This document shows positions 54,848 to 63,998 of a stretch of 64,000 nt of DNA, piece after piece. A program made the position numbers and the translations under genes. This DNA is from Aquibacillus albus (lineage in GTDB: Bacteria > Bacillota > Bacilli > Bacillales > Amphibacillaceae). The notes below the pieces were generated by a model, which made no database searches, was not told the origin of the DNA, and saw only the letters and a list, made by a program, of their open reading frames with translations. Position 1 is the first letter of the stretch; each line of letters opens with the position of its first letter. The stretch lies in contig NZ_JAFBDR010000015.1 in assembly GCF_016908325.1 (NCBI RefSeq), forward strand, positions 1-64,000, in the 5' to 3' direction.

Positions 54848-55963
54848 ATGAATGCAGAAGCACTAATACAGACACGAAGAAACCTTCATCAAATACCTGA
54901 ATTAGGATTTAACGAATTAAAAACACAACAATACTTGTTAAAAAGCATTGCTGACCTTCCACAAGAGAATTTAACAGTGAAAACTTGGAAGACAGGGATT
55001 TTAGTAAAGGTTAATGGTAAAAACCCGTCAAAGACAATCGGATATCGAGCAGATATTGACGGACTGCCAATTACTGAAGAGACGGATTATTCCTTTCAAT
55101 CCATTCATGAAGGTCAAATGCATGCATGTGGTCATGATTTTCATATGACAATTGCACTAGGTGTTCTTGAGCGGTTGGCAAGATATCCTATCAATGATAA
55201 TGTCGTCATTATTTTTCAACCTGCAGAAGAGGGGCCGGGTGGTGCATTACCGCTGATTGAATCTAAGTTATTCCAGGAGTGGCGTCCAGATTTAATTTTT
55301 GCTTTACATATTGCACCAGAACTTCCAGTTGGTACGGTATCATCGAAAGCCGGACTATTGTTCGCAAACACAAGTGAACTATTTATTGATTTTAGAGGTA
55401 AAGGCGGGCATGCAGCATATCCGCATCTGACAAAGGATATGGTTGTTGCAGCAAGTAGTTTTGTGTCGCAACTTCAGCAAATCGTTTCACGGAGAGTCGA
55501 TCCCCTCGAAAGTGCGGTTATTACGATAGGTAAAATTGAGGGTGGTTTTGTGCAAAACGTTATTGCTGAAAGGGCAAGGCTAGAGGGGACGATACGAACA
55601 CTTAACCCTATGATTATTGATGAAGTAAAACAAGAAATAGAAACTTTGGCTAAGGGTTATGAGATTAGTAATGACTGCATTATTTCCATTGATTATGGTT
55701 CGAATTATTATCAAGTTTTTAATGATGAAACCTATGTAGATTTATTTAAGGAGACTGTCCAACAAACAGGAGTTACTTGGAAGGAAGCTAGAGCAGCAAT
55801 GACTGGTGAGGATTTTGGTTATATGTTAAAAGAGATTCCAGGTTTTATGTTTTGGTTGGGTGTGGATTCACCATATGGGCTTCATCATAGTAAGCTTCAA
55901 CCAAAGGAAGAGGCATTATTAACCGGTGTAAATCTAGTTGAGTCGACAATCAGGAATATGTAA
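54848..55963 (+). CDS. dapL: N-acetyldiaminopimelate deacetylase
   Basis: An M20-family metal amidohydrolase of 371 residues. [25 protein letters not shown] opens it, metal-binding residues are in [20 protein letters not shown] (about residue 93) and [13 protein letters not shown] (about 125), and [10 protein letters not shown] (about 318) and GLHHSKL (about 345) complete the site. It removes the acetyl group from N-acetyl-LL-diaminopimelate. In B. subtilis the gene is also called ykuR; it follows dapH here with its own leader and GGGGGAGAAACT before the ATG. Confidence 0.93.
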   Translation: MNAEALIQTRRNLHQIPELGFNELKTQQYLLKSIADLPQENLTVKTWKTGILVKVNGKNPSKTIGYRADIDGLPITEETDYSFQSIHEGQMHACGHDFHMTIALGVLERLARYPINDNVVIIFQPAEEGPGGALPLIESKLFQEWRPDLIFALHIAPELPVGTVSSKAGLLFANTSELFIDFRGKGGHAAYPHLTKDMVVAASSFVSQLQQIVSRRVDPLESAVITIGKIEGGFVQNVIAERARLEGTIRTLNPMIIDEVKQEIETLAKGYEISNDCIISIDYGSNYYQVFNDETYVDLFKETVQQTGVTWKEARAAMTGEDFGYMLKEIPGFMFWLGVDSPYGLHHSKLQPKEEALLTGVNLVESTIRNM

Positions 55964-56023
55964 TTTTTTTAGGCTTTATTACACTGTAGACACAAAATGC
56001 GCAACAAAAGGTGAGCTTAGATA

Positions 56024-56145
56024 CGCGCTCCGGATATACACTTCGCTTTCCGCGGGCGGCTGGTGAGCCTCCTCGAGCTTTCGCTCTGCGGGGTCTCACC
56101 GATGCCATTCCTCCCGCAGGAGTCTTCGTGTATTTCCTCCGCTGT
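56024..56145. mobile_element. MITE-like GC-rich repeat, copy 1
   Basis: About 120 bases rich in G and C with TATACAC / GTGTAT at the ends. Inside are CGCTTTCCGCGGGC, GCCTCCTCG, CTGCGGGGTCTCACC and CCCGCAGGAGTCTTCG. The reverse complement of the second copy (56268-56387) contains matching blocks in the same order. Open frames through it have no ribosome site. Repeats with this type of sequence are widespread in Bacillaceae. Confidence 0.65.
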
Positions 56146-56267
56146 ATAGTGGAAGTTTCTCAACACAACTATAATTTCTTGATAAAACAATTTGTATTAA
56201 AGTTCTTTACAACGTTCTGCGCATGCAGTTGCACAATTTTCTCACCTGCTTGAGAAAACAAAGCCAA

Positions 56268-56387
56268 GCTGTGGAAAAATGCGAGACTCCTGCGGGAAAA
56301 GCAACAGGTGAAGACCCCGCAGGAAGCGGTTTTTGCTTCCGAGGAGGCTGAGGCGTTGCCCGTGGAAAGCGAGTGTTTTTCCACAGC
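56268..56387. mobile_element. MITE-like GC-rich repeat, copy 2 (inverted)
   Basis: Bounded by a perfect 12-bp terminal inverted repeat, GCTGTGGAAAAA (56268-56279) and TTTTTCCACAGC (56376-56387). Its interior (GCGAGACTCCTGCGGG, GACCCCGCAGGAAGCGG, CCGAGGAGGCTGAGGCG) is the reverse complement of copy 1 with changes. The pair lies head to head with 122 bases between. Confidence 0.7.
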
Positions 56388-56431
56388 GGTGGTTAACCAC
56401 TCTTATCGTTCGTCAATAAACTTCAAAGTAT

Positions 56432-56455
56432 TGCGCATTAATCGTATAATGCGCA
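56432..56455. repeat. Perfect inverted repeat upstream of ykuS
   Basis: TGCGCATTA and TAATGCGCA with a six-base spacer ATCGTA. It lies about 135 bases before the ykuS start and could be a terminator stem or an operator. No regulator is suggested by the sequence. Confidence 0.45.
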
Positions 56456-56589
56456 TGATTGTTTTGCAATTAGGCTTATTCTAAAAAAGAAACAATCATT
56501 TAGACAAAACTCTTGCATACTATAGAAAATTTTTGGGAAGTCTATGAAAGATTTCAATAAAGCAACAATATTCAGGAGGTATGTGAGAT

Positions 56590-56832
56590 ATGGCTCGTAT
56601 TGGAATTGAAGAAACGCTTTCGGATGTAAAAAGTGCACTTCAAGAAAAAGGATATGAAACCATTGACCTTAGACAAGAGGACGATGCAAATAACTGTGAC
56701 TGCTGTGTCATTTCTGGCCAAGATAAAGACGTCATGGGAATGCAGACAGCAAGTTTCGGTGGCTCTGTAATAAATGCAGACGGTTTATCAGCTAACGAAA
56801 TTGTTCAACAAGTAGAAAGCAAAATTAGATAG
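56590..56832 (+). CDS. ykuS: UPF0180 family protein YkuS
   Basis: An 80-residue soluble protein: MARIGIEETLSDVKSALQEKGYETIDLRQEDDANNCDCCVISGQDKDVMGM and QTASFGGSVINADGLSANEIVQQVESKIR. It has the UPF0180 layout, with a Cys-x-Cys-Cys (CDCC) in the centre. The function is unknown. AGGAGGTATGTGAGAT precedes the ATG. Position after dapL is as in B. subtilis. Confidence 0.88.
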   Translation: MARIGIEETLSDVKSALQEKGYETIDLRQEDDANNCDCCVISGQDKDVMGMQTASFGGSVINADGLSANEIVQQVESKIR

Positions 56833-56864
56833 TCAAATCAAAGCGTACTTAAATGTAAAAGACA

Positions 56865-56897
56865 AAAGGATCTCCATAATTACACTGGAGATCCTTT
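56865..56897. terminator. Bidirectional terminator between ykuS and ykuT
   Basis: AAAGGATCTCCA and TGGAGATCCTTT form a perfect 12-bp stem with a nine-base loop between the convergent genes. Confidence 0.8.
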
Positions 56898-56900
56898 CTA

Positions 56901-57746
56901 TTATTTTGTTTCTTTGTTAATATTTACTTGATGTGGAAAAGGTATTTCAATTCCTGCTTCATCTAATGCTTCTTTTATTTGTTTTCTCATATCACGTTCA
57001 ACTCCCCATTGCTCCATATTTTCTGTTTTTCCTAATACACGTAATATCACGTCAGAGGAGCCAAGAGCTTGTACACCTATAACATTTGGACCATCAACAA
57101 ATCGATGATCATTTTCTTGAAATTCATCACAAACCTTTTGTAAAACAGCCATTGCCTCGTCAATATTATCAGAATAACTAATACCTATATCAACTAAAGC
57201 ACGCATTGTTCCGCGCGAGTGGTTACTAACACCAGCAATGTCTCTATTTGGAACAAAATTTAGTGTTCCATCAAACCCTCTAATTTTTGTCGTTCGTAAT
57301 CCTACTTCTTCTACAATTCCACTATATCCACCAGCAGTGACATATTCATCCACCTCAATTTGCTTCTCTAGTAAAATAAAGAACCCGGTGACAATATCAC
57401 TAACCAATCCTTGAGCACCAAAGCCAATTGCTAGTCCGAGTACTCCTGCCCCAGCTAAGAGAGGTCCAAGAGGTAGTCCAATAATTCCAAACAATGTGAC
57501 AATAAAAATAAACAGTAGGACATAGGAATAGATGTTTAGTAACAATTTTTCTAACGTTTTAATACGGTTAGCTGAAATATTTTCTCTATTACTGGCTTTC
57601 GATAAAGACGTAGTAATTAATTTTTTACCAATTGGTGATACTATCATAAAAGTGATAATTAAAATTGCAATTTTAAACCCTTTTGTAACAAAAAGGTCAA
57701 GTAATTCTGCAAAGTTGATATTCAAACCATCTTGAAAGATACTCAT
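56901..57746 (-). CDS. ykuT: Small-conductance mechanosensitive channel (MscS family)
   Basis: A 281-residue MscS-type channel with membrane helices near residues 20-45, 75-100 and the pore-lining TM3 (LGLPLGPLLAGAGVLGLAIGFGAQGLVSDIVTGFFILLE, about 95-130), followed by the cytoplasmic beta domain (VDEYVTAGGYSGIVEEVGLRTTKIRGFDGTLNFVPN). It opens when the membrane is stretched and releases solutes on osmotic downshock. ATG at 57746 is chosen because AAGGGAGAATTAT lies before it. Confidence 0.9.
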   Translation of the reverse strand: MSIFQDGLNINFAELLDLFVTKGFKIAILIITFMIVSPIGKKLITTSLSKASNRENISANRIKTLEKLLLNIYSYVLLFIFIVTLFGIIGLPLGPLLAGAGVLGLAIGFGAQGLVSDIVTGFFILLEKQIEVDEYVTAGGYSGIVEEVGLRTTKIRGFDGTLNFVPNRDIAGVSNHSRGTMRALVDIGISYSDNIDEAMAVLQKVCDEFQENDHRFVDGPNVIGVQALGSSDVILRVLGKTENMEQWGVERDMRKQIKEALDEAGIEIPFPHQVNINKETK

Positions 57747-58004
57747 ATAATTCTCCCTTCTTTTGGGCTGTGTTAAAGTTCGGTATTCATTTCCATTTGG
57801 CATTAGTATTCAACAATATACTACATTATCAACACTATCCTTTAACAGAGCCTCCCTTTTGAATCTTAGAATAAGCGAAAATCGAGATTGTAATCAAATG
57901 ATAAGCTTCCATTCTTCCTGCGAAAAAGGTGAGCGTGAATAAAGTGTTTATATTTAATGGTTTTGGATATAATTTTTAATATAGCTATAGAAAGAGCACA
58001 TTAA
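57747..58004. other. Gap between ykuT and the ykuU promoter
   Basis: AT-rich sequence with no supportable gene; it separates the divergent ykuT and ykuU genes and should contain the ykuT promoter, which was not identified. Confidence 0.3.
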
Positions 58005-58033
58005 TTGACTATAAATGACAATATATTTATAAT
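58005..58033 (+). promoter_or_regulatory. Sigma-A promoter of ykuU
   Basis: TTGACT (58005-58010), 17 bases, and a perfect TATAAT (58028-58033). The string TTATAATTTTTAATT over the -10 region matches the first half of a PerR box but not the second. Confidence 0.75.
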
Positions 58034-58106
58034 TTTTAATTGTGAAGAAGGAAACAAAGATTATTTGTTTCTATTATATTTTAAATTATTTTTGGAGGGA
58101 TTATAT

Positions 58107-58649
58107 ATGGCAGAACGTATGGTAGGGAAACAGGCTCCACGCTTTGAAATGGATGCAGTTCTTCCCAATAAAGAGTTTGGAAAAGTGTCTTTAGAAGAAA
58201 ATATGAAGAATGACAAATGGACAGTGTTGTTCTTTTACCCAATGGATTTCACCTTTGTTTGTCCAACTGAAATCACTGCTCTTTCTGATCGTTATGATGA
58301 ATTTGAAGATTTAGATGCTGAGGTAATTGGTGTATCTACTGACACGATACATACACACTTAGCATGGATTAATACATCTCGTGATGATAATGGACTAGGA
58401 GATTTAGCTTATCCATTAGCAGCTGATACCAATCACCAAATTTCAGCTGATTATGGCGTACTAATTGAAGAAGAAGGGGTTGCACTTCGTGGTTTATTCA
58501 TTATAAGCCCTGAAGGTGAGCTTCAATACCAAGTTGTAAATCATAACAATATTGGTCGTGATGTTGATGAGACACTACGTGTACTTCAAGCGCTTCAAAC
58601 TGGTGGTCTTTGCCCAGCAAACTGGAAGCCAGGTCAGGAAACATTATAA
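58107..58649 (+). CDS. ykuU: 2-Cys peroxiredoxin YkuU
   Basis: A 180-residue AhpC/Prx1-type peroxidase that reduces peroxides with thiol partners. The peroxidatic Cys52 is in DFTFVCPTE, the resolving Cys169 in GGLCPANWKPGQ near the C-terminus. ATG at 58107 follows TTGGAGGGATTATAT. The longer frame from 58005 merely begins at the promoter. The next gene encodes the thioredoxin-like YkuV, which probably serves as redox partner. Confidence 0.93.
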   Translation: MAERMVGKQAPRFEMDAVLPNKEFGKVSLEENMKNDKWTVLFFYPMDFTFVCPTEITALSDRYDEFEDLDAEVIGVSTDTIHTHLAWINTSRDDNGLGDLAYPLAADTNHQISADYGVLIEEEGVALRGLFIISPEGELQYQVVNHNNIGRDVDETLRVLQALQTGGLCPANWKPGQETL

Positions 58650-58683
58650 TCGTTTAGCTATCAATTATAAATTTGTTTAAATA

Positions 58684-58714
58684 GGGTCTGGCTCAATTTT
58701 AGTGGGTTAGGCCC
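58684..58714 (+). terminator. Hairpin between ykuU and ykuV
   Basis: GGGTCTGGCTCA and TGGGTTAGGCCC pair fully if G-T pairs are allowed, followed by CATGCTTTTC. It may reduce read-through into ykuV. Confidence 0.45.
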
Positions 58715-58745
58715 CATGCTTTTCAATAGAAGGGAGGAGCTAAAT

Positions 58746-59195
58746 ATGAAACTTAGAGAGCCCATGCCAGAATTATCTGGTGCTACAGAATGGTTGAATG
58801 GAGAAGTAAGCAGAGATGATTTAGTTGGAAATAAACCTACATTAATTCATTTTTGGTCAGTTAGCTGTGGATTGTGTAAGGAAGCAATGCCAAATGTTAA
58901 TGAGTTTCGAGATGAGTACAAGGATGATTTAAATGTTATTGCTGTGCATATGCCACGTTCGGAAAAAGACTTGGATCTTGACCAAGTGAAAGAAATTGCA
59001 GCAGAACATGACATTACACAACCAATATTTGTGGATAACAAACACGCATTAACAGATGCTTTTGAAAATCAATATGTTCCTGCTTATTATGTGTTTGATG
59101 CAGAAGGTAACCTTAGACACTTCCAAGCAGGTGGTGGAGGCATGAAGATGCTTCGTAAGCGTGTGAATAGAGTACTTGGAAAAAATGAAAAATAA
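58746..59195 (+). CDS. ykuV: Thiol-disulfide oxidoreductase YkuV
   Basis: A thioredoxin-fold protein of 149 residues with active site WSVSCGLC (Cys41 and Cys44) and the cis-proline region VPAYYVFD (about 118). YkuV of B. subtilis reduces disulfides in the cytosol; there is no signal peptide here either. AAGGGAGGAGCTAAAT precedes the ATG. It is adjacent to the peroxiredoxin YkuU. Confidence 0.9.
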   Translation: MKLREPMPELSGATEWLNGEVSRDDLVGNKPTLIHFWSVSCGLCKEAMPNVNEFRDEYKDDLNVIAVHMPRSEKDLDLDQVKEIAAEHDITQPIFVDNKHALTDAFENQYVPAYYVFDAEGNLRHFQAGGGGMKMLRKRVNRVLGKNEK

Positions 59196-59211
59196 ATGTA
59201 GTTTTTTTAGT

Positions 59212-59250
59212 AAATAAGATGTCCATTCTTTAGGCATCTTATTTTTTTTC
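59212..59250 (+). terminator. Terminator after ykuV
   Basis: AAATAAGATG and CATCTTATTT form a 10-bp stem, followed by a T run. Confidence 0.8.
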
Positions 59251-59465
59251 GTTTTCGTTAAGAATGATTTGTGAAAGTTTTTTAAAAAGTACGAGTTAAA
59301 ATATTAAAAAATAGTCATAAAATTATAATTTTTTGATAAAATGTTCATTGTTCTATAAATTGTAAAAAAAAATTCAAAAATTGAGTCAAAAAGGTGGAAA
59401 AATATTTCGTAACCCGATATATTTATTTATACGCTAAAAAAATTCACCGTGAGGAGGGAGACAGT

Positions 59466-61217
59466 TTGGAAACATTTAAAAAATTAAAACAATATTACTG
59501 GCCTTTTAAAAAGTACTTTTTCTACTCGTTGTTTTTTGTATTATTAGTAACTGGAATAACTGTCTTATATCCAATTATATTACAGCTAACAATTGATGAG
59601 GTGGTATTGAAATCTCAGTACTTTTTAATACCTTATCTATCCGTAGGATTTATTTTAATAATGATTGTTAAAGGTATTGCAAACTTTTTACAACAATATT
59701 TAGGAGATCTATTCGGGGTTAAGTCTGTTTATACATTGCGAGATGGGCTGTACAAGAAGTTGCAAAGGCTTTCATTCACTTATTATGACAATGCAAGAAC
59801 AGGGGATTTAATGTCAAGATTGACGATGGATGTAGAAGGTTTTAAATTCTTTTTAGCTGCTGGTTGTAAAGAATTAGTGAAAGTCTCATTATTAATTATT
59901 GTAAGTCTTAGTGTCATGTTTTATTATTCTGTTCCATTGGCGTTAGTTACTATGGCGGCAATGCCGTTCTTAGCAGTAGTGGTTTACCGCTTTGACCGTA
60001 AAGTTCATCCGGCATTTCGAACGATTCGTAAGTCTTTAGGAAGACTAAATACACGAATTCAGGAAAACGTAAGTGGCATGAATACAGTTAAGTCTTTATC
60101 AAAAGAAGATTTTGAGATTGAAAGATTCACAAGTAATAATGTGAATTATCGAGAAGTAAATATTAAGACATCTAATATTTGGGCTAAATACTTTCCATTT
60201 ATGGAGTTTCTAGGTAACATCTGTATGGTAGCTTTGCTTATATTCGGAGGCTATTTAGTCATTAATGACTCCCTAAGTTTAGGTAAATTAGTAGCGTTCT
60301 TTAGTTTGCTGACTTACATCTTAGGACCATTAATGCATCTTGGTTTTATAGTTAACCAATTCTCACAAGCAAAAGCATCTGGAGAAAGACTACTAGAAAT
60401 TCTAGAGGCTAAGGAAGATATTGAAGAAAAGCCTGGGGCAATTGAACCTGTTACGGTAGAAGGACATGTAACATTTAAAGATGTAACATTTACGTACACA
60501 CCAGAAGATGATTCTGCTTTAAAAAATATCTCCTTTGATGCACCTCCAGGAAAAACGATTGGTTTAATTGGTGCTACAGGTTCTGGTAAAACAAGTATAA
60601 CGCAGCTCATGACGCGTTTTTATGAGCCAGAACAAGGCCAAGTACTGATTGATGGTATTCCTGTTAGTAATTATCATTTAAAAACGTTGCGTAAACATAT
60701 AGGTTTTGTTCTTCAAGAGTCCTTTTTATTTTCTACTACGATTAAAGAAAATATTGCGTATGGAAATCCTTCAGCAAGCATGGACGATATTATTGATGCA
60801 GCGAAGCGGGCTCAGGCTCATGAATTTATCATGGAAATGCCTAAAGGATATGATACGATGCTCGGTGAAAGAGGGATGGGCTTATCCGGTGGTCAAAAAC
60901 AAAGAATTGCTATCGCAAGAGCTATTTTGATAGATCCAAGTATCTTAGTATTGGATGATGCAACATCTGCTGTTGATATGGAAACAGAGTTCAAAATCCA
61001 AAAGGCGTTAAAAGAAGTTATGCAAAATAGAACGACATTTATTATTGCTCACCGTATTTCATCATTAAAACATGCTGACGAAATAATTGTACTCGATAAT
61101 GGTGAAGTTGTTGAACGAGGTACACATGATTATTTACTAAACAACGGAGGACCGTACCAACGAATTTATGATATTCAGTATCAGGATAAACAGGCGATTA
61201 TGGGCGCTGTGAATTAG
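59466..61217 (+). CDS. ABC exporter half-transporter, degenerate-site subunit
   Basis: A 583-residue exporter subunit: six membrane helices in residues 1-310, then an ATPase domain with Walker A GATGSGKT (about 370), signature LSGGQKQR and Walker B ILVLDDATSAVD, in which the second residue pair is Asp-Asp rather than Asp-Glu. Loss of the catalytic glutamate is typical of one half of heterodimeric exporters such as BmrC/BmrD. TTG at 59466 follows GTGAGGAGGGAGACAG; the frame extends further but without a ribosome site. Resembles YfiB/YheI-type multidrug exporters. Partner gene follows 13 bases later. Confidence 0.85.
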   Translation: METFKKLKQYYWPFKKYFFYSLFFVLLVTGITVLYPIILQLTIDEVVLKSQYFLIPYLSVGFILIMIVKGIANFLQQYLGDLFGVKSVYTLRDGLYKKLQRLSFTYYDNARTGDLMSRLTMDVEGFKFFLAAGCKELVKVSLLIIVSLSVMFYYSVPLALVTMAAMPFLAVVVYRFDRKVHPAFRTIRKSLGRLNTRIQENVSGMNTVKSLSKEDFEIERFTSNNVNYREVNIKTSNIWAKYFPFMEFLGNICMVALLIFGGYLVINDSLSLGKLVAFFSLLTYILGPLMHLGFIVNQFSQAKASGERLLEILEAKEDIEEKPGAIEPVTVEGHVTFKDVTFTYTPEDDSALKNISFDAPPGKTIGLIGATGSGKTSITQLMTRFYEPEQGQVLIDGIPVSNYHLKTLRKHIGFVLQESFLFSTTIKENIAYGNPSASMDDIIDAAKRAQAHEFIMEMPKGYDTMLGERGMGLSGGQKQRIAIARAILIDPSILVLDDATSAVDMETEFKIQKALKEVMQNRTTFIIAHRISSLKHADEIIVLDNGEVVERGTHDYLLNNGGPYQRIYDIQYQDKQAIMGAVN

Positions 61218-61230
61218 GGGGGTACAACAA

Positions 61231-63072
61231 TTGGCTAAGCAACTGAATACGAAGCAAGAAAGTCCACATTTGAAACGGTTTTATTACCCACTAGACCGTG
61301 CGGTAGAAAAGCCCTTTAACTGGACACAAATGTTGCGACTTTTAAAATATCTGAAACCATATACCAAAACATTGTTGCCAGGAGCAATGATTGCCATGTT
61401 AATCTCAACAATGGTGCGATTAGCTGTTCCAATTCTTATTGGTAGAGTAGCCATTGATGTGGCAATAGCAAATGAAGATGTTACGATGTTAACATACTTG
61501 ATTATTGGTATATCACTACTGTATTTATTGAGCTATCTTGGTAATATGTATCGAATTAAATGGATTAATATATTGGGTCAAAAGGTTATTTACGATTTAC
61601 GTGAGACACTATTTTCACATGTTCAGCGCTTGTCACATAACTTTTTTGATAAGCGCTCAGCAGGCTCGATTCTTGTTCGAATCTTAAATGATGTGAACTC
61701 ATTACAAGAATTGTTTACAAACGGGATTATCAATCTACTTATGGATGTCGTTATGCTACTAGGGATCATTGTTATATTATTTGTTTTGAGTCCTCCATTA
61801 GCAATGGCTGTTTTGGTTATATTGCCGATTATGTTTTACATTTCAACTAAACTAAGAAGAAATATTCGTAGGTCTTGGCAGGATGTTCGAATTCAAAAAT
61901 CTAGACTTAATTCACACTTAAATGAGAGTATGCAAGGAATTAGAATTACACAATCTTTTTCACAAGAGAAAGAAAACACGGAGTATTTCGATGGTGTTAA
62001 TACGGATAATTTCGAAAAAGAAAGACTAGCAATGAAGAAAAGTGCATACTTTGGACCATTTGTTGAAATGAGTAATGCCATTGGAACAGTTATTTTGATT
62101 TCTTATGGTGCACATTTATTACTACTCGGTCCAGAAAATGGCGGGATTCAAATTGGGACATTTGTATCTTTTGCATTTTTCTTAGGTATGTTCTGGGAAC
62201 CTATTTCACGTCTAGGTCAAATATACAATCAATTACTAGTGGCGATGGCTTCGTCTGAGCGTATTTTTGAATTCCTTGATGAACAACCGAATGTTGAAGA
62301 GAAGGATAATGCTAAGGAATTCACTAATATGAAGGGGCATATAGAGTTTGATCGTGTTCAATTTTCATATGATGACGACCGTGTTGCTCTTCATGAAATA
62401 TCGTTAGAAATGAAACCAGGTGAAACAGTCGCCTTAGTAGGACACACTGGTTCGGGTAAATCTACGATTGCCAATTTAATCAGCAGATTTTATGATCCGA
62501 CAAAAGGGTCCGTGAAAATTGATGGCAATGATCTTAGAGATATGAAATTAGATAGTTTAAGAAATAATATAAGTGTTGTTTTACAGGATACGTTTATTTT
62601 TTCTGGAACAATTATGGAAAATATACGTTTTGGTCGACCAGGTGCAACAGATGAAGAAGTGATGGATGCTGCAAAAGTTGTAGGTGCCCATGACTTTATC
62701 ACGAAGCTTGCTGATGGATATTATACAGAAGTAGAAGAAAGAGGTAATATTCTATCTGCTGGAGAGAGGCAATTGCTTTCGTTTGCACGTGCATTACTGG
62801 CAGATCCTAAAATATTGATTCTTGATGAAGCTACAGCAAGTATTGATACAGAAACAGAAGTGAAAATTCAAAATGCGTTGCAGAAGCTTCTTAAGGGTAG
62901 AACAGCTATTATGATTGCACACCGTTTATCAACGATACGAGAATCTGATAATATAATTGTTTTAGAGCATGGAAGAATTTTAGAACAAGGAAATCATGAT
63001 GAGTTAATGCATCAGAAGGGTGAATATTTTGACTTAGTAAAGTCACAGTTTCAAATGCTTGATGCACTATAG
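61231..63072 (+). CDS. ABC exporter half-transporter, catalytic subunit
   Basis: A 613-residue exporter subunit: N-terminal 60 residues, six membrane helices (about 60-340), and an ATPase domain with Walker A GHTGSGKS (about 407), the changed signature LSAGERQLLSFARA and a complete Walker B ILILDEATASID followed by the switch histidine in MIAHRLSTI. It carries the intact Glu and a non-canonical signature, complementing its partner. The pair resembles YfiB/YfiC of B. subtilis. Substrate (drug or lipid) is unknown. Confidence 0.87.
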   Translation: MAKQLNTKQESPHLKRFYYPLDRAVEKPFNWTQMLRLLKYLKPYTKTLLPGAMIAMLISTMVRLAVPILIGRVAIDVAIANEDVTMLTYLIIGISLLYLLSYLGNMYRIKWINILGQKVIYDLRETLFSHVQRLSHNFFDKRSAGSILVRILNDVNSLQELFTNGIINLLMDVVMLLGIIVILFVLSPPLAMAVLVILPIMFYISTKLRRNIRRSWQDVRIQKSRLNSHLNESMQGIRITQSFSQEKENTEYFDGVNTDNFEKERLAMKKSAYFGPFVEMSNAIGTVILISYGAHLLLLGPENGGIQIGTFVSFAFFLGMFWEPISRLGQIYNQLLVAMASSERIFEFLDEQPNVEEKDNAKEFTNMKGHIEFDRVQFSYDDDRVALHEISLEMKPGETVALVGHTGSGKSTIANLISRFYDPTKGSVKIDGNDLRDMKLDSLRNNISVVLQDTFIFSGTIMENIRFGRPGATDEEVMDAAKVVGAHDFITKLADGYYTEVEERGNILSAGERQLLSFARALLADPKILILDEATASIDTETEVKIQNALQKLLKGRTAIMIAHRLSTIRESDNIIVLEHGRILEQGNHDELMHQKGEYFDLVKSQFQMLDAL

Positions 63073-63075
63073 TAT

Positions 63076-63119
63076 AAAACCTTTATCGATATTAATCGAT
63101 AAAGGTTTTATGTTTTTTT
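63076..63119 (+). terminator. Terminator after the ABC exporter genes
   Basis: AAAACCTTTATCGAT and ATCGATAAAGGTTTT form a perfect 15-bp stem with a four-base loop and a T run after ATG. Confidence 0.9.
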
Positions 63120-63216
63120 ACACTTTCAGAATTTATAAGTTAGAATATCAAAGGATTTTCCTAATAAAGTGTGATAGACTAGTGAAAGCAATACACCTAA
63201 ACACGGAGGAATAACG

Positions 63217-63891
63217 ATGAAGAGAGAGTTTGCAGTTATTGGACTAGGACGTTTTGGAGGAAGTATTTGTAGAGAATTGAGTAAAGAAGGAATGGAAGTT
63301 CTAGCTATTGATACAGAAGAGGATAAAGTAAATGAATTTAAAAATATAGCATCTCATGCAGTTATTGCTGATGCGACGGATGAAAAGGTATTAAAGGAAT
63401 TAGGAATCAGAAATATTGACCATGTCATTGTTGCAATTGGCGATAATATTCAAGCGAGCATTTTAACTACGTTAATGTTAAAGGAATTAGGAATTAAAAC
63501 GATTACTGTTAAAGCACAAAATGATTATCATGAAAAGGTTCTTAATAAAATAGGTGCTGATCAAGTAGTTCATCCTGAACGGGATATGGGAAAGCGTATC
63601 GCCCATAGTATCATATCGAATAACATATTGGATCACCTTGAGCTTTCTGACGATCATAGTATTGTCGAAGTGAAGGCAGGTACGAAAATGAGTGGAAAAT
63701 CATTGGTGGATCTAGATATACGGGCACAATTTGGTTGTAACGTTGTAGCGATTAAACAGGCCAATCGTAAAGAGGTTAACGTATCACCGATGGCTACAGA
63801 AGTGATCCATGAAGGTGATATCTTAGTAGTCATTGGAGCGGATAAAGATATTTCTAGATTTGAAAAACAACTTGTTGTAGATGATGATTAG
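63217..63891 (+). CDS. KtrA/KtrC-type potassium channel regulatory (RCK) protein
   Basis: A 224-residue cytoplasmic gating ring subunit for a Ktr potassium transporter. The RCK-N domain starts EFAVIGLGRFGGSICRELSKEGMEVLAIDTEE with the NAD/ATP-binding GxGxxG (residues 9-14); the C-terminal TrkA-C domain begins about residue 140 (LSDDHSIVEVKAGTKMSGKSLVDLDIRAQ). GGAGGAATAACG precedes the ATG. No ion-conducting KtrB/D partner is in the window; KtrC-like stand-alone genes are known. In B. subtilis such proteins bind cyclic-di-AMP. Confidence 0.88.
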   Translation: MKREFAVIGLGRFGGSICRELSKEGMEVLAIDTEEDKVNEFKNIASHAVIADATDEKVLKELGIRNIDHVIVAIGDNIQASILTTLMLKELGIKTITVKAQNDYHEKVLNKIGADQVVHPERDMGKRIAHSIISNNILDHLELSDDHSIVEVKAGTKMSGKSLVDLDIRAQFGCNVVAIKQANRKEVNVSPMATEVIHEGDILVVIGADKDISRFEKQLVVDDD

Positions 63892-63956
63892 ACTATCTAT
63901 CACTTACAAAAGAAAGCTTACTTTTGTTGAGAGAGTTTTGCGTCCAAAAAAGATTA

Positions 63957-63998
63957 AAAATGAGGCTGTCCCAAAAGCAAAGGGCAGCCTCATTTTTC
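63957..63998 (+). terminator. Terminator after the ktrA-like gene
   Basis: AAAATGAGGCTG and CAGCCTCATTTT flank an 18-base loop in which CCC and GGG also pair; T residues follow. Confidence 0.8.

Noticed and set aside
56011-56253. 80-codon open frame in the dapL-ykuS gap
   Set aside because: It runs through the MITE-like repeat, lacks a ribosome site and has no protein-like features; it is a by-product of GC-rich repeat sequence.
58026-58040. PerR box over the ykuU promoter
   Set aside because: Only the left half matches TTATAAT; the right half does not, so the call cannot be supported beyond a weak resemblance.
58005-58106. 34-residue N-terminal extension of the peroxiredoxin
   Set aside because: The TTG at 58005 is the -35 box itself, and the family starts at MAERMVGKQAP with a good ribosome site at 58107.
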